Below, in pieces: positions 11,651-22,894 of a DNA stretch of 64,000 nucleotides; position 1 is the stretch's first letter, and each line of letters opens with the position of its first letter. Made by a program: the position numbers and the translations under genes. The notes under the pieces are model-generated. The model worked only from the letters and a program-made list of their open reading frames with translations. It did not search any database and had not been told where the DNA came from. Source of the stretch: Neoceratodus forsteri (lineage: Eukaryota > Chordata > Ceratodontiformes > Ceratodontidae); NCBI GenBank assembly GCA_016271365.2, contig CM057458.1, positions 198,992,501 to 199,056,500 of the forward strand. The letters run 5' to 3'.

Positions 11651-13815
11651 TTAAACTAGCGGTGACGTATGGCAGACATGAAAAGAACCAAAAGAACAAA
11701 AAGGAACCTCGATAAATAACCACCTCATTTTTTTCTTCAATCTAGTAGACTTCTTTTTTAAAGTGGTCCCAGAACTATCAGTTTTAGGTAATGATGTAGA
11801 GGTTATCATGGAAGGAAGAGTAAGAGATAGATTCCCTGACTCTCCGTCCTCCTCCTCCATAGCCTCACCCCAACTTTGTAGGGGGTCGTACAGGTTAGAT
11901 ATTGGGATAGATACAATGTCTACCTGTTTGGCGGAGCGAAGTCGTCGAGCAACTGGTGGGGGGTGGGGGAGTGAAGTTTCCCCTTGCTCCCCTTCTCCCT
12001 TAGAAGTAAGAGATAAAGTTTGTTGTGAAGCCTGGTTTGGATCACTGGAAAAACTCGCTAACCCTCCGAAGGAGGGTTGCTCAATGGTTTCAGAAATGTC
12101 AGAGGGGGTTAAGGATATAAGGGGCGTAGGGGCTCGGGAATTTTGGGGATCAGGGCTTTAGGGGTTCAGGAATTCAGGGTATCTGGAACAGATATTTGCT
12201 CAGTGATTTTGGGAGTTGGTAACTGTTCAGTAGGGGTAGGAAAAGAAAGAGGCTTTTCTTTATTTTTAACAGGTTGCACTGAAACTTGGGGGGGGGGTCT
12301 CCATAGCAGAGGATTTAGCCATGTAAGCATCATGTTCTGCATAGTCCGATGTATTATGAGCCGCCCATGGACAGGCTATAAACACATGTGAAGCATCACC
12401 ACATAAATTGCAAGTGGGAGGAACTGTACAAGCCAGCACAGTATGACCTATCATACCACATGAAGTACATTTCAATTTATCACAGTCGGAGCTTAAATGG
12501 GACAATGAGCCACATCTATAACATGATCGCGGCTGCCCTGGATTAAATAGTATACCACGATCTCGACCCAGGTAAAAACAATTAGGAAGATGTTGAATTC
12601 CAAACTCAGTAATTTTAAGTTGCACAGTAAACTTCCACCCTCCCGTCCAAAACCCATTTTCATCAATCAAAGCATGTGGTGCACCATTAACTGTGCAACG
12701 TTGTTCTAACCAGTATAATATATCCGAAACATTTACCCCTTCATTCCTAAAAAGGACAGTAATAATTTTTGCAGTTGGTCTAGTAATGGGAATAACTACA
12801 AAATGTTTCCAAACAGGGTCAGCACGTGCATTATAATAAGCAGACCAAAATTTGTCTAGTAATGCAGCAGTACGAAAAGAAACATCTAAATTAGAATCCC
12901 CTGAAGAATGTATTAAAGCATACACTTCTGAAGGTTTAATCTTTAAGGATTTAATTATTAATGTCTTTCCCACAAAGTTCTGATCCGGAGGGAGATCCAT
13001 ATCCCCTTTATAATGTATTCGTGCCACAAATCTTTTTCTCATTGGGACATCTGTCTGTTTAAAAAGGGATGCATAACTGACTGGCTTAATTGCAGGAAGA
13101 GTGTTTGCAGAGTCATGTAAAGTGCTAGCAATATTCGTTTCTCCTTGCAGGTACTGACCTTTCAGCTGCGTTTTCAGCACAGTAGCCTGATCCAAGTTTG
13201 TGGCGTTTTTCAGTTCTGCAGAGGTCTGGGGCAAAAGGTTCGATTCCACCGCCACTCAGACGATCCTCACGCATAGATTCAGAGGCCAGCGCGAAATGAC
13301 TCAGTATTCCGTCCGTCACTGAAGAATGTTCCCCGCTGCACTCACCGCGCTCTAAACGTCCTTCTGATGTTCTGATCCTCCCAGGCAAGGGAAGGTTAGG
13401 ATCTGGAATCACGCTGTCGGAGTCTTGATCCATCCTGCTTTTCCAGCGCTTGTTCTGGAGTCCATGTAGAAAGACGAGCTGAAAAGGGAAGGAGTCTTCC
13501 ACCGTGCACTGTCCGTCACACCTCGCTTTTCTCATTGGAGCCATAATAGTATGAACGCTGCTTTTTTTGCAGTAAAAGAAGTTGTCTGACCATTCTCTGG
13601 TCGCTTCCTTTTTTCTCCTCCTGAATCGTGAAAGTTTGGTCTCTATCTGATTCTCCTTGAGTTTCCTCTGTTTCCACTAGATACATCTCCACCTCAGGTA
13701 ATTCAGTATTTTTGTGTTCTATATCATTAGTGACTGTTGGGGCTTCCTCTAGGATTTTATCTGACTCTTGCAGTCCGTCATCCAGCACCTCTGTCCTCTC
13801 CAATGGCTGAGGCAT
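11651..13815 (-). pseudogene. Tx1-like LINE ORF1, copy A
   Basis: The N-terminal Glu/Thr-rich part is at 13,815-13,516, followed by 13,544-13,125. The long open frame 13,255-12,266 (329 codons) has the conserved core (RFVARIHYKGD, VYALIHSSGDSNLDVSF, VWKHFVVIPITRPTAK, ITVLFRNEGVNVSDILYW) and three well-preserved CCHC knuckles (CYRCGSLSHLSSDC, CTSCGMIGHTVLAC, CNLCGDASHVFIAC), each spaced C-x2-C-x4-H-x4-C. The Pro/Ser-rich tail to about 11,651 is broken. This copy best defines the ORF1 consensus of the three. Confidence 0.85.
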
Positions 13816-13857
13816 ACTGAAGCTGGTTCAGATGTCTCATGGGAAGGGTCCCCCACC

Positions 13858-13871
13858 CATCAGAGTAGGGG
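13858..13871 (-). repeat. Tx1-like 5'-end motif of copy A
   Basis: CATCAGAGTAGGGG on plus, identical to 2,398-2,411. It is the outer 5' boundary of the three-element array. Confidence 0.7.
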
Positions 13872-13976
13872 AATTTCCCTGGTGTCCTGGCCAAATTTCC
13901 ATCATTCACGAAAAATACTATCAACTGCTTAATCCGGTTCAATCTCATTTGCTTACCATCTATATCCCCCGGGTCA

Positions 13977-14017
13977 CCCCTGAAAAAGGGACTTCTAGGC
14001 CCAGTGGGCTTACCGGG
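13977..14017 (+). ncRNA. Hammerhead-like motif, decayed
   Basis: CCTGAAAAAGGG followed by a GGCCC-containing arm and GGGCTTACCGGG. It resembles the CTGATGA core, stem II, GAAA core order of minimal hammerheads from Penelope-like elements, but the CTGATGA and GAAA boxes are both degenerate. Cleavage activity is not expected. Confidence 0.3.
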
Positions 14018-14040
14018 TCAACAAAATCTAAACAAACAAA

Positions 14041-14890
14041 CAGACAACCTCTGACTGCTTGTATCTAGACAGGGAACCCAAACACCGTGTACCAGGTGCC
14101 CCAGTGCTTTGCTCAATTGGAGCTTCATTAAGGGGTGAGTACCTAATGTAACTACCATCCCTTAGATACTGACAAGTTAATGATGAGGTTTAATGCATAT
14201 CTAAGTTATTGCATCTAATTAGTTACTTATGTCACTAGTCATGGTGGGACTAGAACAATGACACCAAAGTATGAGACATACAATTGTTATATCACGTTGA
14301 ATGATGGACTTAGTGCAAACACCAAATCAAATAAAAATGAATAAAAAAGGGCATTATACAATTGGCAAAAAAAAAAACCTCAGACCAAGAGTAAATCATA
14401 TTACTATTACATCAGTTGTATGCATGTTATGATTGCTATCCTGTGTGGCAAAGTTTGCATTACAAAATTAGTTTTGAAAAATCAAAATACAAAAGCAAAT
14501 CACTTTGTTTCTCAAACAATATAAGATTCATGTTTCTTACCTGCTTGGTTAGTTGGGAATTCAGGAAGTGACAATGAATACAATTTGGAGTCAGGAGCTT
14601 CTCCCATTACATGGCAGTTAAAGCCAAACATCCTTTTGGGGAATTTAAACAGGCATTGTCCTGCACCCCCTCCAAACTTCCTGCTACATCCGTGTAGAGA
14701 AAAACAGAAAAAAAATGAAATAAGATATAAATCAGAGACACACATATATACAATTCACTGCAAGCACTGGATCCAAAAAAACATTTACCTTTTATTGTAT
14801 AGCACATTACAACTTTTTTGTCATTGTGTGACCGGACTCCCCTGAATTTAATTTTGGAAGGGTTGGAATTTGTGCTGATGCACAACTATT
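14041..14890 (-). mobile_element. Interspersed repeat with exon-like block and hammerhead-like end (inverted partner at 41,905-43,115)
   Basis: This stretch matches the reverse complement of 41,905-43,115 along most of its length. The blocks occur in the same order: a splice-acceptor-like pyrimidine tract, an open block ending NQAGKKHESYIV, a GCATATAACT-type AT-rich middle, a block around TAGTCCCACCATGACTA, a hammerhead-like motif and a TCTAGACAGG end. The open block (14,745-14,512) reads CLFKFPKRMFGFNCH then VMGEAPDSK. I do not recognise the protein. The hammerhead-like end suggests a non-autonomous Penelope-type or similar retroelement. Confidence 0.55.
14101..14134 (-). ncRNA. Hammerhead-like motif in the 14-kb repeat
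   Basis: On the minus strand: TTAATGA (from CTGATGA), stem II AGCTC/GAGC, then AAAGCACTGGGGC. The partner copy at 43,009-43,042 has CTGACAA, GCTCC/GGGC, AAAG. Both keep the order of hammerhead parts with substitutions in the core. Confidence 0.4.
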
Positions 14891-15815
14891 TTGAATTTGA
14901 TAATGTCTGCGATATCTGATATCTTGGAGGTAGAAGACTTGGTTTGCTGGCCAAGGCACCTAGCTTCACCTGAGCTCTTTCCTTCTATGATTGCTTGAAA
15001 GGACAGAGCAGAGAACCTTACCAGAGCAAGGGAAACGGATTAAGACTTCTTTTGGCTAAGCAGATTTACTGTGTGTTGTTATTTTTATTTTGTACTCACA
15101 AGGATTGCTACTGTTTGTTGTTAACATTTCATTGCTTTATTTTTCCCTGATTCAAATTTGTTGCTGTATACCTTCTTCTGCATTATTACAAGTGTGCCTA
15201 CAGGTGTGTGCTAACAGATTACTGCTGTAATCTTCTGATTCAAATTGTCTTTGCAAGGAATATCTTCTGTTACTGCTTTATTTTTCTCTGTAGCAAAGTG
15301 TTTCTTACAGGGTATATCTTCTCTGAAATTATTACGGGTGGTGCTTTACAGGTTTTACAGTTTTATCTAAAATTAGGATAAGCTTTCAGGGTTACTGCAT
15401 TTGTTGTTGACCGATTGTTTCTGCTCTTACCTCAATGTTCTTTTATCTGTGGTTCTTCTTTTTCGGCAGGGGAAGGGCCCAGCCACCCACCCCCATCCGC
15501 AACCACCCCACACTACACTCCTTTTATAGGGTACCACAGTTGTGACATTTCCTGTGGCAAAGCAGGAAGGGGCAGATCAGTGGGGCATCCACAAGGTGAG
15601 CTCATTTACAGGGGCACTAGTATTTTAACTTGTTATAACAAGTTATACGAAAACAAAACACAAAATCAAACCATCACTTGCATTTTCTTCCTTCTAATTA
15701 CTCTGACCAGGTTATAAACTGAGCAACTTATCAGGAAAGGATATCATTAACTGCAGGTACTGCGGAACACTTTTCAGAAGAACAGTCTTTACAGGATTTA
15801 GGACACTGTCCTACA
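14891..15815 (+). other. Gene-free stretch
   Basis: T-rich, with repeated short phrases such as 'atatcttctg' and 'tactgctttatttttc'. It contains a short perfect palindrome AACTTGTTATAACAAGTT (about 15,628-15,645). No coding signal, element ends or RNA gene seen. Confidence 0.5.
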
Positions 15816-18095
15816 TAGAAACATAGAAACATAGAATTTGACGGCAGATAAGGACCGCTTGGCCCACCCAGTCTGCCCATTTCCCTACCTAATGGATAAG
15901 CTGCAGATCCTAGTTAACCAGCAGCCTACTTCTTCCTGCCCCCACCCCCTAGAATTGCTTTATGACTGTTCCATACATGCTTGAATTCCACCACTGTTTT
16001 TGACTCCACAACTCCTCCGAAGGCCGCTCCATGCATCCACAACCCTCTCTGTGAAAAAATACTTCCTAAATTACCTCTGAGCCACCCCCATCTTCAAATT
16101 GTGTCCCTTGTTCTTGACACCTCTTTTTGAAAGATGCTACCTCTTGGACTTTGTTGATTCCCTTGAGGTACTTGAAAGTTTCTATCATGTCCCCCTCCTT
16201 CCTTTCCTTGAGGCTATGCATATTAAGCTCCTTAAGTCTCTTCATATGTCTTCGGTGCAGACCCTGCACCATTTTAGTTGCCCTCCTCTGGACAGCTTCC
16301 ATCCTGTCTATGTCTTTGCAGAGATTGGGTCTCCAGAACTGCACGCAGTACTCCAGATGGGGTCTCACCAGCTGTCTGTACAGAGGGATAATAACTTCCT
16401 GTTTTCTACTGATGATGCCTCTCCCTATGCATCCCAGTATCCCCCCAGCCCTCCTTGCTGCCCTCTCACATTGCTTGCCCACCTTTAGGTCATCTGATAT
16501 GACTACCCCTAGGTCCCTTTCCATTTTTGTTGTTAGTATCTCACCCCCCATTGTGTACTCTTCCCTTGGGTTTTCGTTTCCCAGGTGCATTACCTTGCAC
16601 TTCTTAGCATTGAATCTAAGCTGTCATACATTTGACCATTCCTCTAACCTTGCCAAGTCCCTTCTCGTCCTTTCCACCCCACCTTGTGCATCAACTCTGT
16701 TGCAGATCTTTGTGTCATCTGCAAAGAGACATACTTTTCCTTCCAGTCCCTCTGCAATGTCGCTTATAAAGATATTGAAGAGGATCGGTCCTAATACTGA
16801 ACCCTGCGGTACCCCACTAGTAACCCCCTTTCTTCAGAGTGAACTCCATTTACTATTACTCTCTGTGTCCTATTCTCCAGCCAATTCTTTACCCAGGCTG
16901 TCATCTTGGGACCCACTCCCAGGTTGGCTAACTTGTATATTAATTTTTCTACTTTTGTGAAGGGGAATCACATCTGCCCTCCTCCAGTCCTCGGGTACCA
17001 CCCCATCCTCCCATGATTTGTTAAAGAGGGTAGTTAGTGGTGTCACTAGTTCTACCCTTAGTTCTTTTAGAATTCTGGGATGAATCCCATCAGGCCCCAT
17101 TGCTTTGTCCACCTTCAGTTTTAAGAGTTCTTTCAGAACCCTTTCTTCTGTAAATGGGCTAGTATCAACTTCTGTATCCAGAGTGTTTCTACTGTTTGTT
17201 TTAGGTACCTCCTTCCTTTGTAAATACTGAGCAAAAATATTTGTTTAGTATCGCTGCCTTTTCACAGTCACCCTCTGCCCACCCTCCCTTCCCTTTATTA
17301 AGCCTCACTATCCCTCCCTTGGTCTTCCTTGCTCCCTGATGTACCTATAAAAGGTATTATCCCCTTCTTAACCGAGTTGGCTATCTTTTCTCGGTTTGGG
17401 CCTTTGCTGTTCTGACTGCCTTCCAGCTTCCTTTTGCTTTAACTGATACAGTTCTCTGTCCTGCTCCTTCTGTGATTCCTTGTACTTCCCAAATGTTTTC
17501 TTTTTCTCTTGAACCTTCACTGCCACTTCCTTTGAGAACCATAGTGGTTTCTTTCTTACATCATTTCGTTTTGTTTATTTGCTTCACACAAAGGCTTGTT
17601 ACCTCTGTGATGGCAGTTTTTATTATTCCCCATTGTTCTTCCACTCCTCCTTCCTGCCCATTTGCTAGTGCATTCCTTAGGCACTCACCCATTTGGCAAA
17701 GTCAGCCCTCCTAAAGTCCAGTACTTTTGCCTTTGTATGACTTGACTCTATTGCTGTGCTTATTGTGAACCATACTGTTCAATGGTCGCTAGTTCCCAGA
17801 TGGCTACCCACTTCTACATCTGTGATCCTCTCTATTTGAGAGAACCAGGTCTAAGATTGCTCCCTCTCGAGTGGGCTCCAATACTAGTTGTCTAAGGCAT
17901 GCCCCCTGTAGGGCATCTAGAATAACCCCACTCTTCGAAGGGGCTGCTGCAACTGCACTCCAGTTAACATCTGGCATATTCAGATCATCCATCAGGAATA
18001 TCTCCCCTTTTTCTGCCATTCTAAGTATACTTTCTATCATTTCCTTGTCCATTTCCTCCCCCTGAGAAGGGGGTCTGTATACAACCCCTGTACAT
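15816..18095 (-). mobile_element. CR1 LINE, 5'-truncated, minus strand
   Basis: The 3' end is at the left, with the CR1-type tail 'acatagaaacatagaa' followed by the conserved CAGATAAGGACC block. Homology to the CR1 coding region continues to about 18,095, where it stops inside the endonuclease (ACTGVVYRPPSQ). It faces another CR1 on the plus strand starting about 120 bases further right. Confidence 0.88.
16066..18082 (-). pseudogene. CR1 ORF2 (endonuclease C-terminal part, RT), decayed
   Basis: Endonuclease remnant at 18,082-17,804 (FLMDDLNMPDVNW, LILDLVLSN-like). RT N-terminus at 17,112-16,870 (KAMGPDGIHPRIL, NKSWEDGVVPEDWRRADVI). The conserved C-terminal half is at 16,590-16,066 (MERDLGVVISDDLKVGKQC, RPHLEYCVQFWRPNL, VQRRATKMVQGL). 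The FADD-type catalytic box falls in a decayed frame near 16,720. Numerous frameshifts are present. Confidence 0.85.
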
Positions 18096-18214
18096 GCTGG
18101 GCCATTGGAGCTCTTAGGGTTCCGCTCCAGGCAGCATGGGCAGAGATTGCGCACCTCAAATTTCATATTTAAGAGGAAATACATTATAAGAACCACCTGC
18201 CATTTCCCTAACAT
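18096..18214 (+). other. Short spacer between head-to-head CR1 copies
   Basis: About 120 bases not assignable to either CR1 copy; no gene seen. Confidence 0.4.
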
Positions 18215-18439
18215 CCATCAGAAGAACCTCGACCGCAGAGGGTAGTTGGTCCAGGAGGCTGGCAGGTAGTTAGGAGGGGCAAATTAGGTGCCTCATTACT
18301 CTGTGCTTTCCAACATATTACCTCCAAAAAACATATAAACACTACAAACAGGTATCTGCCTCTATCTCCAAAATCAAACAAAGGGGCAGAGGACACTGCA
18401 GAGCAGGAGCTAGCACAACAAAACTCACCCAAATCAGGA

Positions 18440-18976
18440 ACCAAAACAAAAAAAGCAAAAAGGAAATCCAAACAACTTCTGATCATAGGAGACTCCATGA
18501 CTCGGGGAGTTGATACCCATCTCCAGCCAGGGGTAATGGTCAGATGTCTCCCAGGTACATCAGCGTGGAGAGACACTGATCACATTGCTAAAATTGTTCA
18601 CAAAGCAGGAGAAAACATTGATGTTCTGGTACACATAGGGACTAATAGTCGCGCCAGCCAGTCAGTTGTGGAGACCAAGGAACACTTGACCAGGCTGGGT
18701 GACAAACTATCATCCATTTCATCTGACATCTCCTTCTCTGAGATCCTTCCAGTCTGGGAGAGGGGGGCAGATGGACAGAAGGTCAGAGAAGGGGAAATAG
18801 CGGAGCTAAACATGTGGCTCAATGGCTGGTGCCAGGAAAAAGGACGCAGATTTGTAGGGAACTGGCAACAGTTCTGGGAGTGAAAGTTCTTTAAATTTGA
18901 TGGACTGCATCTGACTAAGGAGGGAATCAGTGCATTGGGGCAGAAGTTTGACATCTTTGCAGAATATTTAAACTAG
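18440..18976 (+). pseudogene. CR1 ORF1 with SGNH/GDSL esterase-like domain, one in-frame stop
   Basis: A lysine-rich leader precedes LLIIGDSMTRG (block I, GDS), VLVHIGTNSR (block III) and FDGLHLTKEGISALGQ (block V, D-x-x-H). This is the esterase-like ORF1 known from CR1 elements. Block III has Ser where the usual motif is GTND. All three blocks are in one frame, with a single TGA at 18,881-18,883 between block III and block V, followed by the natural stop at 18,974-18,976. Loss of the stop's original codon is the only clear break, so it is unusually well preserved. Confidence 0.82.
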
Positions 18977-19227
18977 CAAATGGGAGAGGGTGCAGCACTA
19001 CCCGTCGAATGGGAAGAACACCCTCCCTTCAGCTAGTGGTCAAACAGGGATTCAGCATGTTTGCAGTTCATTTGCATCACCATGAAGAAAAAGGTCCGCT
19101 CTCCATACGACTATAGGTGGAAAATGCCAAACCTCACCCAACAACTAACACACTGAAATCTGCCAATGGAAAATCGTGACACAAATGCTCACAGCCTGGG
19201 AAATAAGATCCCCACCTGCAGACAACA

Positions 19228-21733
19228 ATGTCAGAGGCTAAACTGGACATAGTAGCATTAGTGAGATGTGGTTTACCAGTAACCACACTTGGGAGACTTC
19301 AGTACCTGGCTATGTACTGTTCAGAAGAGACCGAGGTGCAAAAGGGGGGGGGTGGAGGGCCCTGTATGTCAATGAAAATATCAAAGCTACAGAAATTCAG
19401 AATATACATAAGGAGCCAGAAGAACTGTGGGTCACCCAGAAAACAGGAAATGGACAGCCACAAGATCTGGGGGTTGTCTACAGGCCCCCAGACCAGGGGA
19501 GGACATAGACACATTACTGTTAGAAGATATACAAAACATGACAGCTAAAGGGGAGGTTCTGATAATGGGAGACTTCAACATGCCGGATACAGATTGGTCA
19601 ATACCAGCAGGACCATCTGCCAGAACTAGACACATGGTGGATTCCCTGCATGGGGAGGGCCTCAAACAACTGGTACAACAACCCACAAGAGACAGGGCTA
19701 TCCTAGATCTAGTACTGACTAACAGGGAAGGGATCACAGATCTTCAGGTAGAAGGTCACCTGGGGGCCAATGACCATCACATGGTATGGTTCAATTTGGC
19801 CACTACATCTAAATCATCCCATTCCAAGGCAAAAATATGGGACTTCAGAGGAGCTGACTTTGATAAGATGGCCAACAGAGTTAAGCTAGCCCTGGCAAAA
19901 AGAAACACAGGTGAGGAGGTACAGGCAAAGTGGGCAAGCATTAAGGATGCAATACTTGAAGCAACATCCCATTGTGTTAGACAGAAAAGGAGGCAAAGAA
20001 GAAGGAAACCACTTTGATTCTCAAATACAGTAGCAGAAAAGGTCAGAGTCAAAAGGCTGGCCTTCAGGAAATATAAGGGAACACAGCGGGATGAAGATAG
20101 AGAGGCATACCAAACTGCCCTAAGGGAAGCAGGGAAGGCAGTAAGGCAGGCAAAGTCCCAAACTGAGGAAACACTAGCACGAACAGTAAAAGAAGTTGAC
20201 AAGACTTTCTATAGATACATTAGTGAAAGGAGAAAGTCCAGAAGGGGTATTGCTAAGCTAAATGGAGAAAAGGGGGCATGTGAGGAGGTTGACCCTGTAA
20301 AAGCAGCTATCCTAAATAGATACTTTTACTCAGTACTTACTGAAGAGAAGGTAGGGCAGGGCCCACAGCTAAGCACCATGGACACAGGGGGGAGGGAGGT
20401 GAGCACTACTCCCTTCACAAAAGGAAGGGTCCTACAGGAGCTCGCTAAGCTCAGGGTGGATAAGGCAATGGGACCTGATGGTATACGCCCAGGGTACTTT
20501 AAGGAGCTTGGTGCGGAATTAGCAGAGCCATTAGCAGAACTGTTTAGTGAGTCTCTGAGCACCGGAGAGGTCCCAGAAGACTGGAGAAGGGCTCATGTGA
20601 TCCTGCTCCACAAGAGTGGTAGCAGGGAGGAGGCAGGGAACTACAGGCCAGTCAGTCTTACCTCAGTAGTGGGCAAGATTATGGGGGCACTCCTTAAGGA
20701 AAGGATAGTGCAACGCCTGGAATCCACAGGGGCACAGGATCCAAGACAGCATGGGTTTACAAAAGGAAGGTCCTGTCAAACTAATCTCATAGATTTCTTT
20801 GACTGGGTAACCAGAGTGGTGGACCAAGGGGAACAGTTGATGTCGCCACTTGACTTCAGCAAAGCTTTTGACACTGTTCCATAGAAGATTGATAAATAAG
20901 CTGGGTAGGCTCAGGTGGGTCAGAAGTTGGTCAACTGGGTGGCAAACTGGTTGTCGGACAGAAAACAGAGAGTGGTGGTAAATGGTATACAGTCAGAAGA
21001 GATGCAAGTCACAAGTGGGGGTGGGGTACCTCAGGGATCAGTCCTGGGGCTAGTCCTCTTCAGTATCTTCATTAGTGACATTGCAGATGGACTAGAGGGC
21101 AAGGCTTGTCTGTTTGCAGATGACACCAAGATCTGCAACAGAGTAGATGATCCAGATGGGGTGGGCAGAATGAGAAGAGATCTTGATAAACTAGCAAAAT
21201 GATCAGAAGAGTGGCAACTGGGATTTAATGCAAAGAAGTGCAAGATCATGCACATAGGGAAGAGAAACCCTGAAGCCACCTATAGGCTGGGAGGGGAGTT
21301 GCTGGCAGTCACAAAGGGAGAAAGAGACTTAGGCATCATCATCACCGATGACCTAAAATCATCCAAGCAGACGTCTAAAGCAGTAGGTAAGGCTAGGGGG
21401 ATGTTAGGGTGTATTAGTAGGGGTATCACAAGTCGCAAGAGGGAGGTAATAATACCTCTTTACAAGATACTGGTTAGGCCCCATCTGGAGTACTGCATGC
21501 AGTACTGGAGGCCACATCTTCACAAGGACATTAACCAAATTGAGGCAGTCCAGAGAAGGGCAACCAAAATGGTGCAGGGACTGCATCAGAAGACATCTGA
21601 GGGCAGATTAATGGAGCTCAATATGTATACCCTTGAGCAAAGGAGGAAGAGAGGTGATATGATCGAAACATTCAAACACCTTAAGGGCATTAACAAGGTG
21701 AAAAGTCTAACATGTTTAAATATAAGAAAATAG
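19228..21733 (+). pseudogene. CR1 ORF2: APE endonuclease and reverse transcriptase, broken
   Basis: Endonuclease: VYRPPDQGR, VLIMGDFNMPDTDWS (catalytic GDFN-type block), ILDLVLTNREGI, GANDHHMVWFNL. A stop at 20,015-20,017 replaces the Trp expected in PLWFSNT. RT: KAMGPDGIRPGYFKEL, GNYRPVSLTSVVGKIM, HGFTKGRSCQTNLIDF, DFSKAFDTVP (motif A), GVPQGSVLG, CLFADDTKICN (FADD), RDLGIIITDDLKSSKQ, RPHLEYCMQYWRPHL. Breaks near 20,017, 20,881 and 21,202 split the frame. The motifs are complete, so the sequence is an old copy rather than a deleted one. Confidence 0.88.
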
Positions 21734-22037
21734 CAGGACAAGAGGACACAGCATGAGAATAGAGGAGGCCAATTAAGGGGAATATGAGGAAATTCTTTTC
21801 ACAGAAAGAGTGGTGGATGCATGGAACGGCCTACCTCAGGAAGTGGTGGCTATGAATACAGTGCAGGGCTTCAAACAGGCATGGGATAGGCATAAGGGAG
21901 CAATACAGATGAATATGGATAGATAGGTCATTGACAGTGTAAAGGTGTGTGGCACATTCATAAGGTAGAAAAAATGGGCAGACTGGATGGGCCTTGTGGT
22001 CCTTATCTGCCGTCAACCTCTATGTTATGTTTCTATA

Positions 22038-22685
22038 TAGGGTGCTGTGGATGTACAATGAGGACCCTCTCATTTGCAAATCATTTTCTGGGGCTATGGG
22101 AAAAGGATTTGCCCTCAACGTGACTTGTAATCCATTTTTTCAAATAATTGTCAAATGGTATTGATTTATAGATGATGCTTTTTTTGTGTGGCATTGTCCT
22201 GTAAGTGAAACTGAGGACTTCATGAAATGACTCAACATGAATAATCTCAACCTACGGTTTACCCACACTATTAACCCCAAGAGAATTAACTTCCTGGATA
22301 ACACTTTGATGGTAGACAGCAACAACAGAGTAACAGCAAAAGGTTACATAAAACCAACATCAACCAGCGGTTTGCTATTATCTAGTAATGCCCACCCCAA
22401 ACTTCTCAAGGATGGTATCCCTTTGCTAGTGGTGCCTACCCCAAGCTGCTCAAGCACTCTATCCCTTATGGACAGTTTTTGCTTCTTAGGCATAATTGTT
22501 CAAGTCTCAAAATTTTCTTACAACAATCAGAAGAACTTGGGGATAGGTTCTTAAGCAGGGGATATAGTTCTAAAGTCATTAATTCTACACTTCAAAGGGC
22601 CAGATTACTGGGATGGAACACACAACTACAGCCGAGAGGAAGAACAACTGAAAGCACCTCTTCAGTTTGCTTTGTAATTGAGTTC
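22038..22685 (+). mobile_element. Penelope-like element, RT-half fragment
   Basis: 5'-truncated piece lying between a CR1 end and an inserted LINE. Its other half, with the GIY-YIG domain, resumes at 26,366 in the same orientation. Identity rests on the RT motifs described in the nested entry. Confidence 0.8.
22150..22650 (+). pseudogene. Penelope-like RT, C-terminal part, broken
   Basis: The stretch W-Y-stop-FIDDAFFVW at about 22,157 corresponds to the Penelope 'YIDD' catalytic box. It is followed by MNNLNLRFTHTINPKRINFLD, TAKGYIKPTSTSG, the AHPKLLKDGIP box, RHNCSS and FLSRGYSSKVI. Penelope RTs share this HP..L...IP, R..R.CS, RGY order. The HPKLLK-IP box is present twice in tandem (about 22,389-22,430 and 22,434-22,475). 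The catalytic box has a stop in place of Arg, and frameshifts follow. Confidence 0.8.
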
Positions 22686-22894
22686 ACTCATCTAGCTGGC
22701 AAGATTGTTTTTATTTTTTTTATTTGTTTTTTGAAAGTCGGATTTACAACCTTTGAATCAGGGACTCATTTGCAAAGGCACCTTGTCGCAGGGAGGGTAG
22801 ACATGGCTACAGTGTGAGATACAACAGTGGTAACATACAGGTACAATACAAATAACAAAAAGAACACAATATAACAGTGGTTTACAGGATAAAG

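Larger units (their letters stand above)
8221..13871 (-). mobile_element. Tx1-like LINE, copy A (near full length, 5.65 kb)
   Basis: Right to left: ORF1 (13,815-11,651), endonuclease (11,594-10,884), RT and C-terminal region (10,576-8,339), short 3' UTR with AATAAA. It shares architecture with copy B but is clearly diverged from it in protein sequence (for example CYADD instead of AYADD). It is therefore not a recent segmental duplicate. Its 5' end is the rightmost point of the array; sequence right of 13,871 is unrelated to the LINE. Confidence 0.85.
18215..22037 (+). mobile_element. CR1 LINE, plus strand, near full length (3.8 kb)
   Basis: It contains ORF1 with an esterase-type domain, ORF2 endonuclease and RT, and a 3' end reading 'cagactggatgggcc... 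ttctata' at about 22,037. The 5' boundary is an estimate. It sits head to head with the minus-strand CR1 to its left and is followed directly by Penelope-like sequence, into or beside which it probably inserted. Confidence 0.85.

Noticed and set aside
11763..12391. Plus-strand frames of 132 and 82 codons
   Set aside because: Antisense to the Pro/Ser-rich tail of Tx1-like ORF1.
15620..15650. loxP-like look of ATAAC...GTTAT around AACTTGTTATAACAAGTT
   Set aside because: Only a short palindrome; spacer and arm lengths do not match a recombinase site and no recombinase is nearby.
15415..15717. 100-codon frame on plus
   Set aside because: No motif, no conserved neighbour, composition like the surrounding T-rich DNA.
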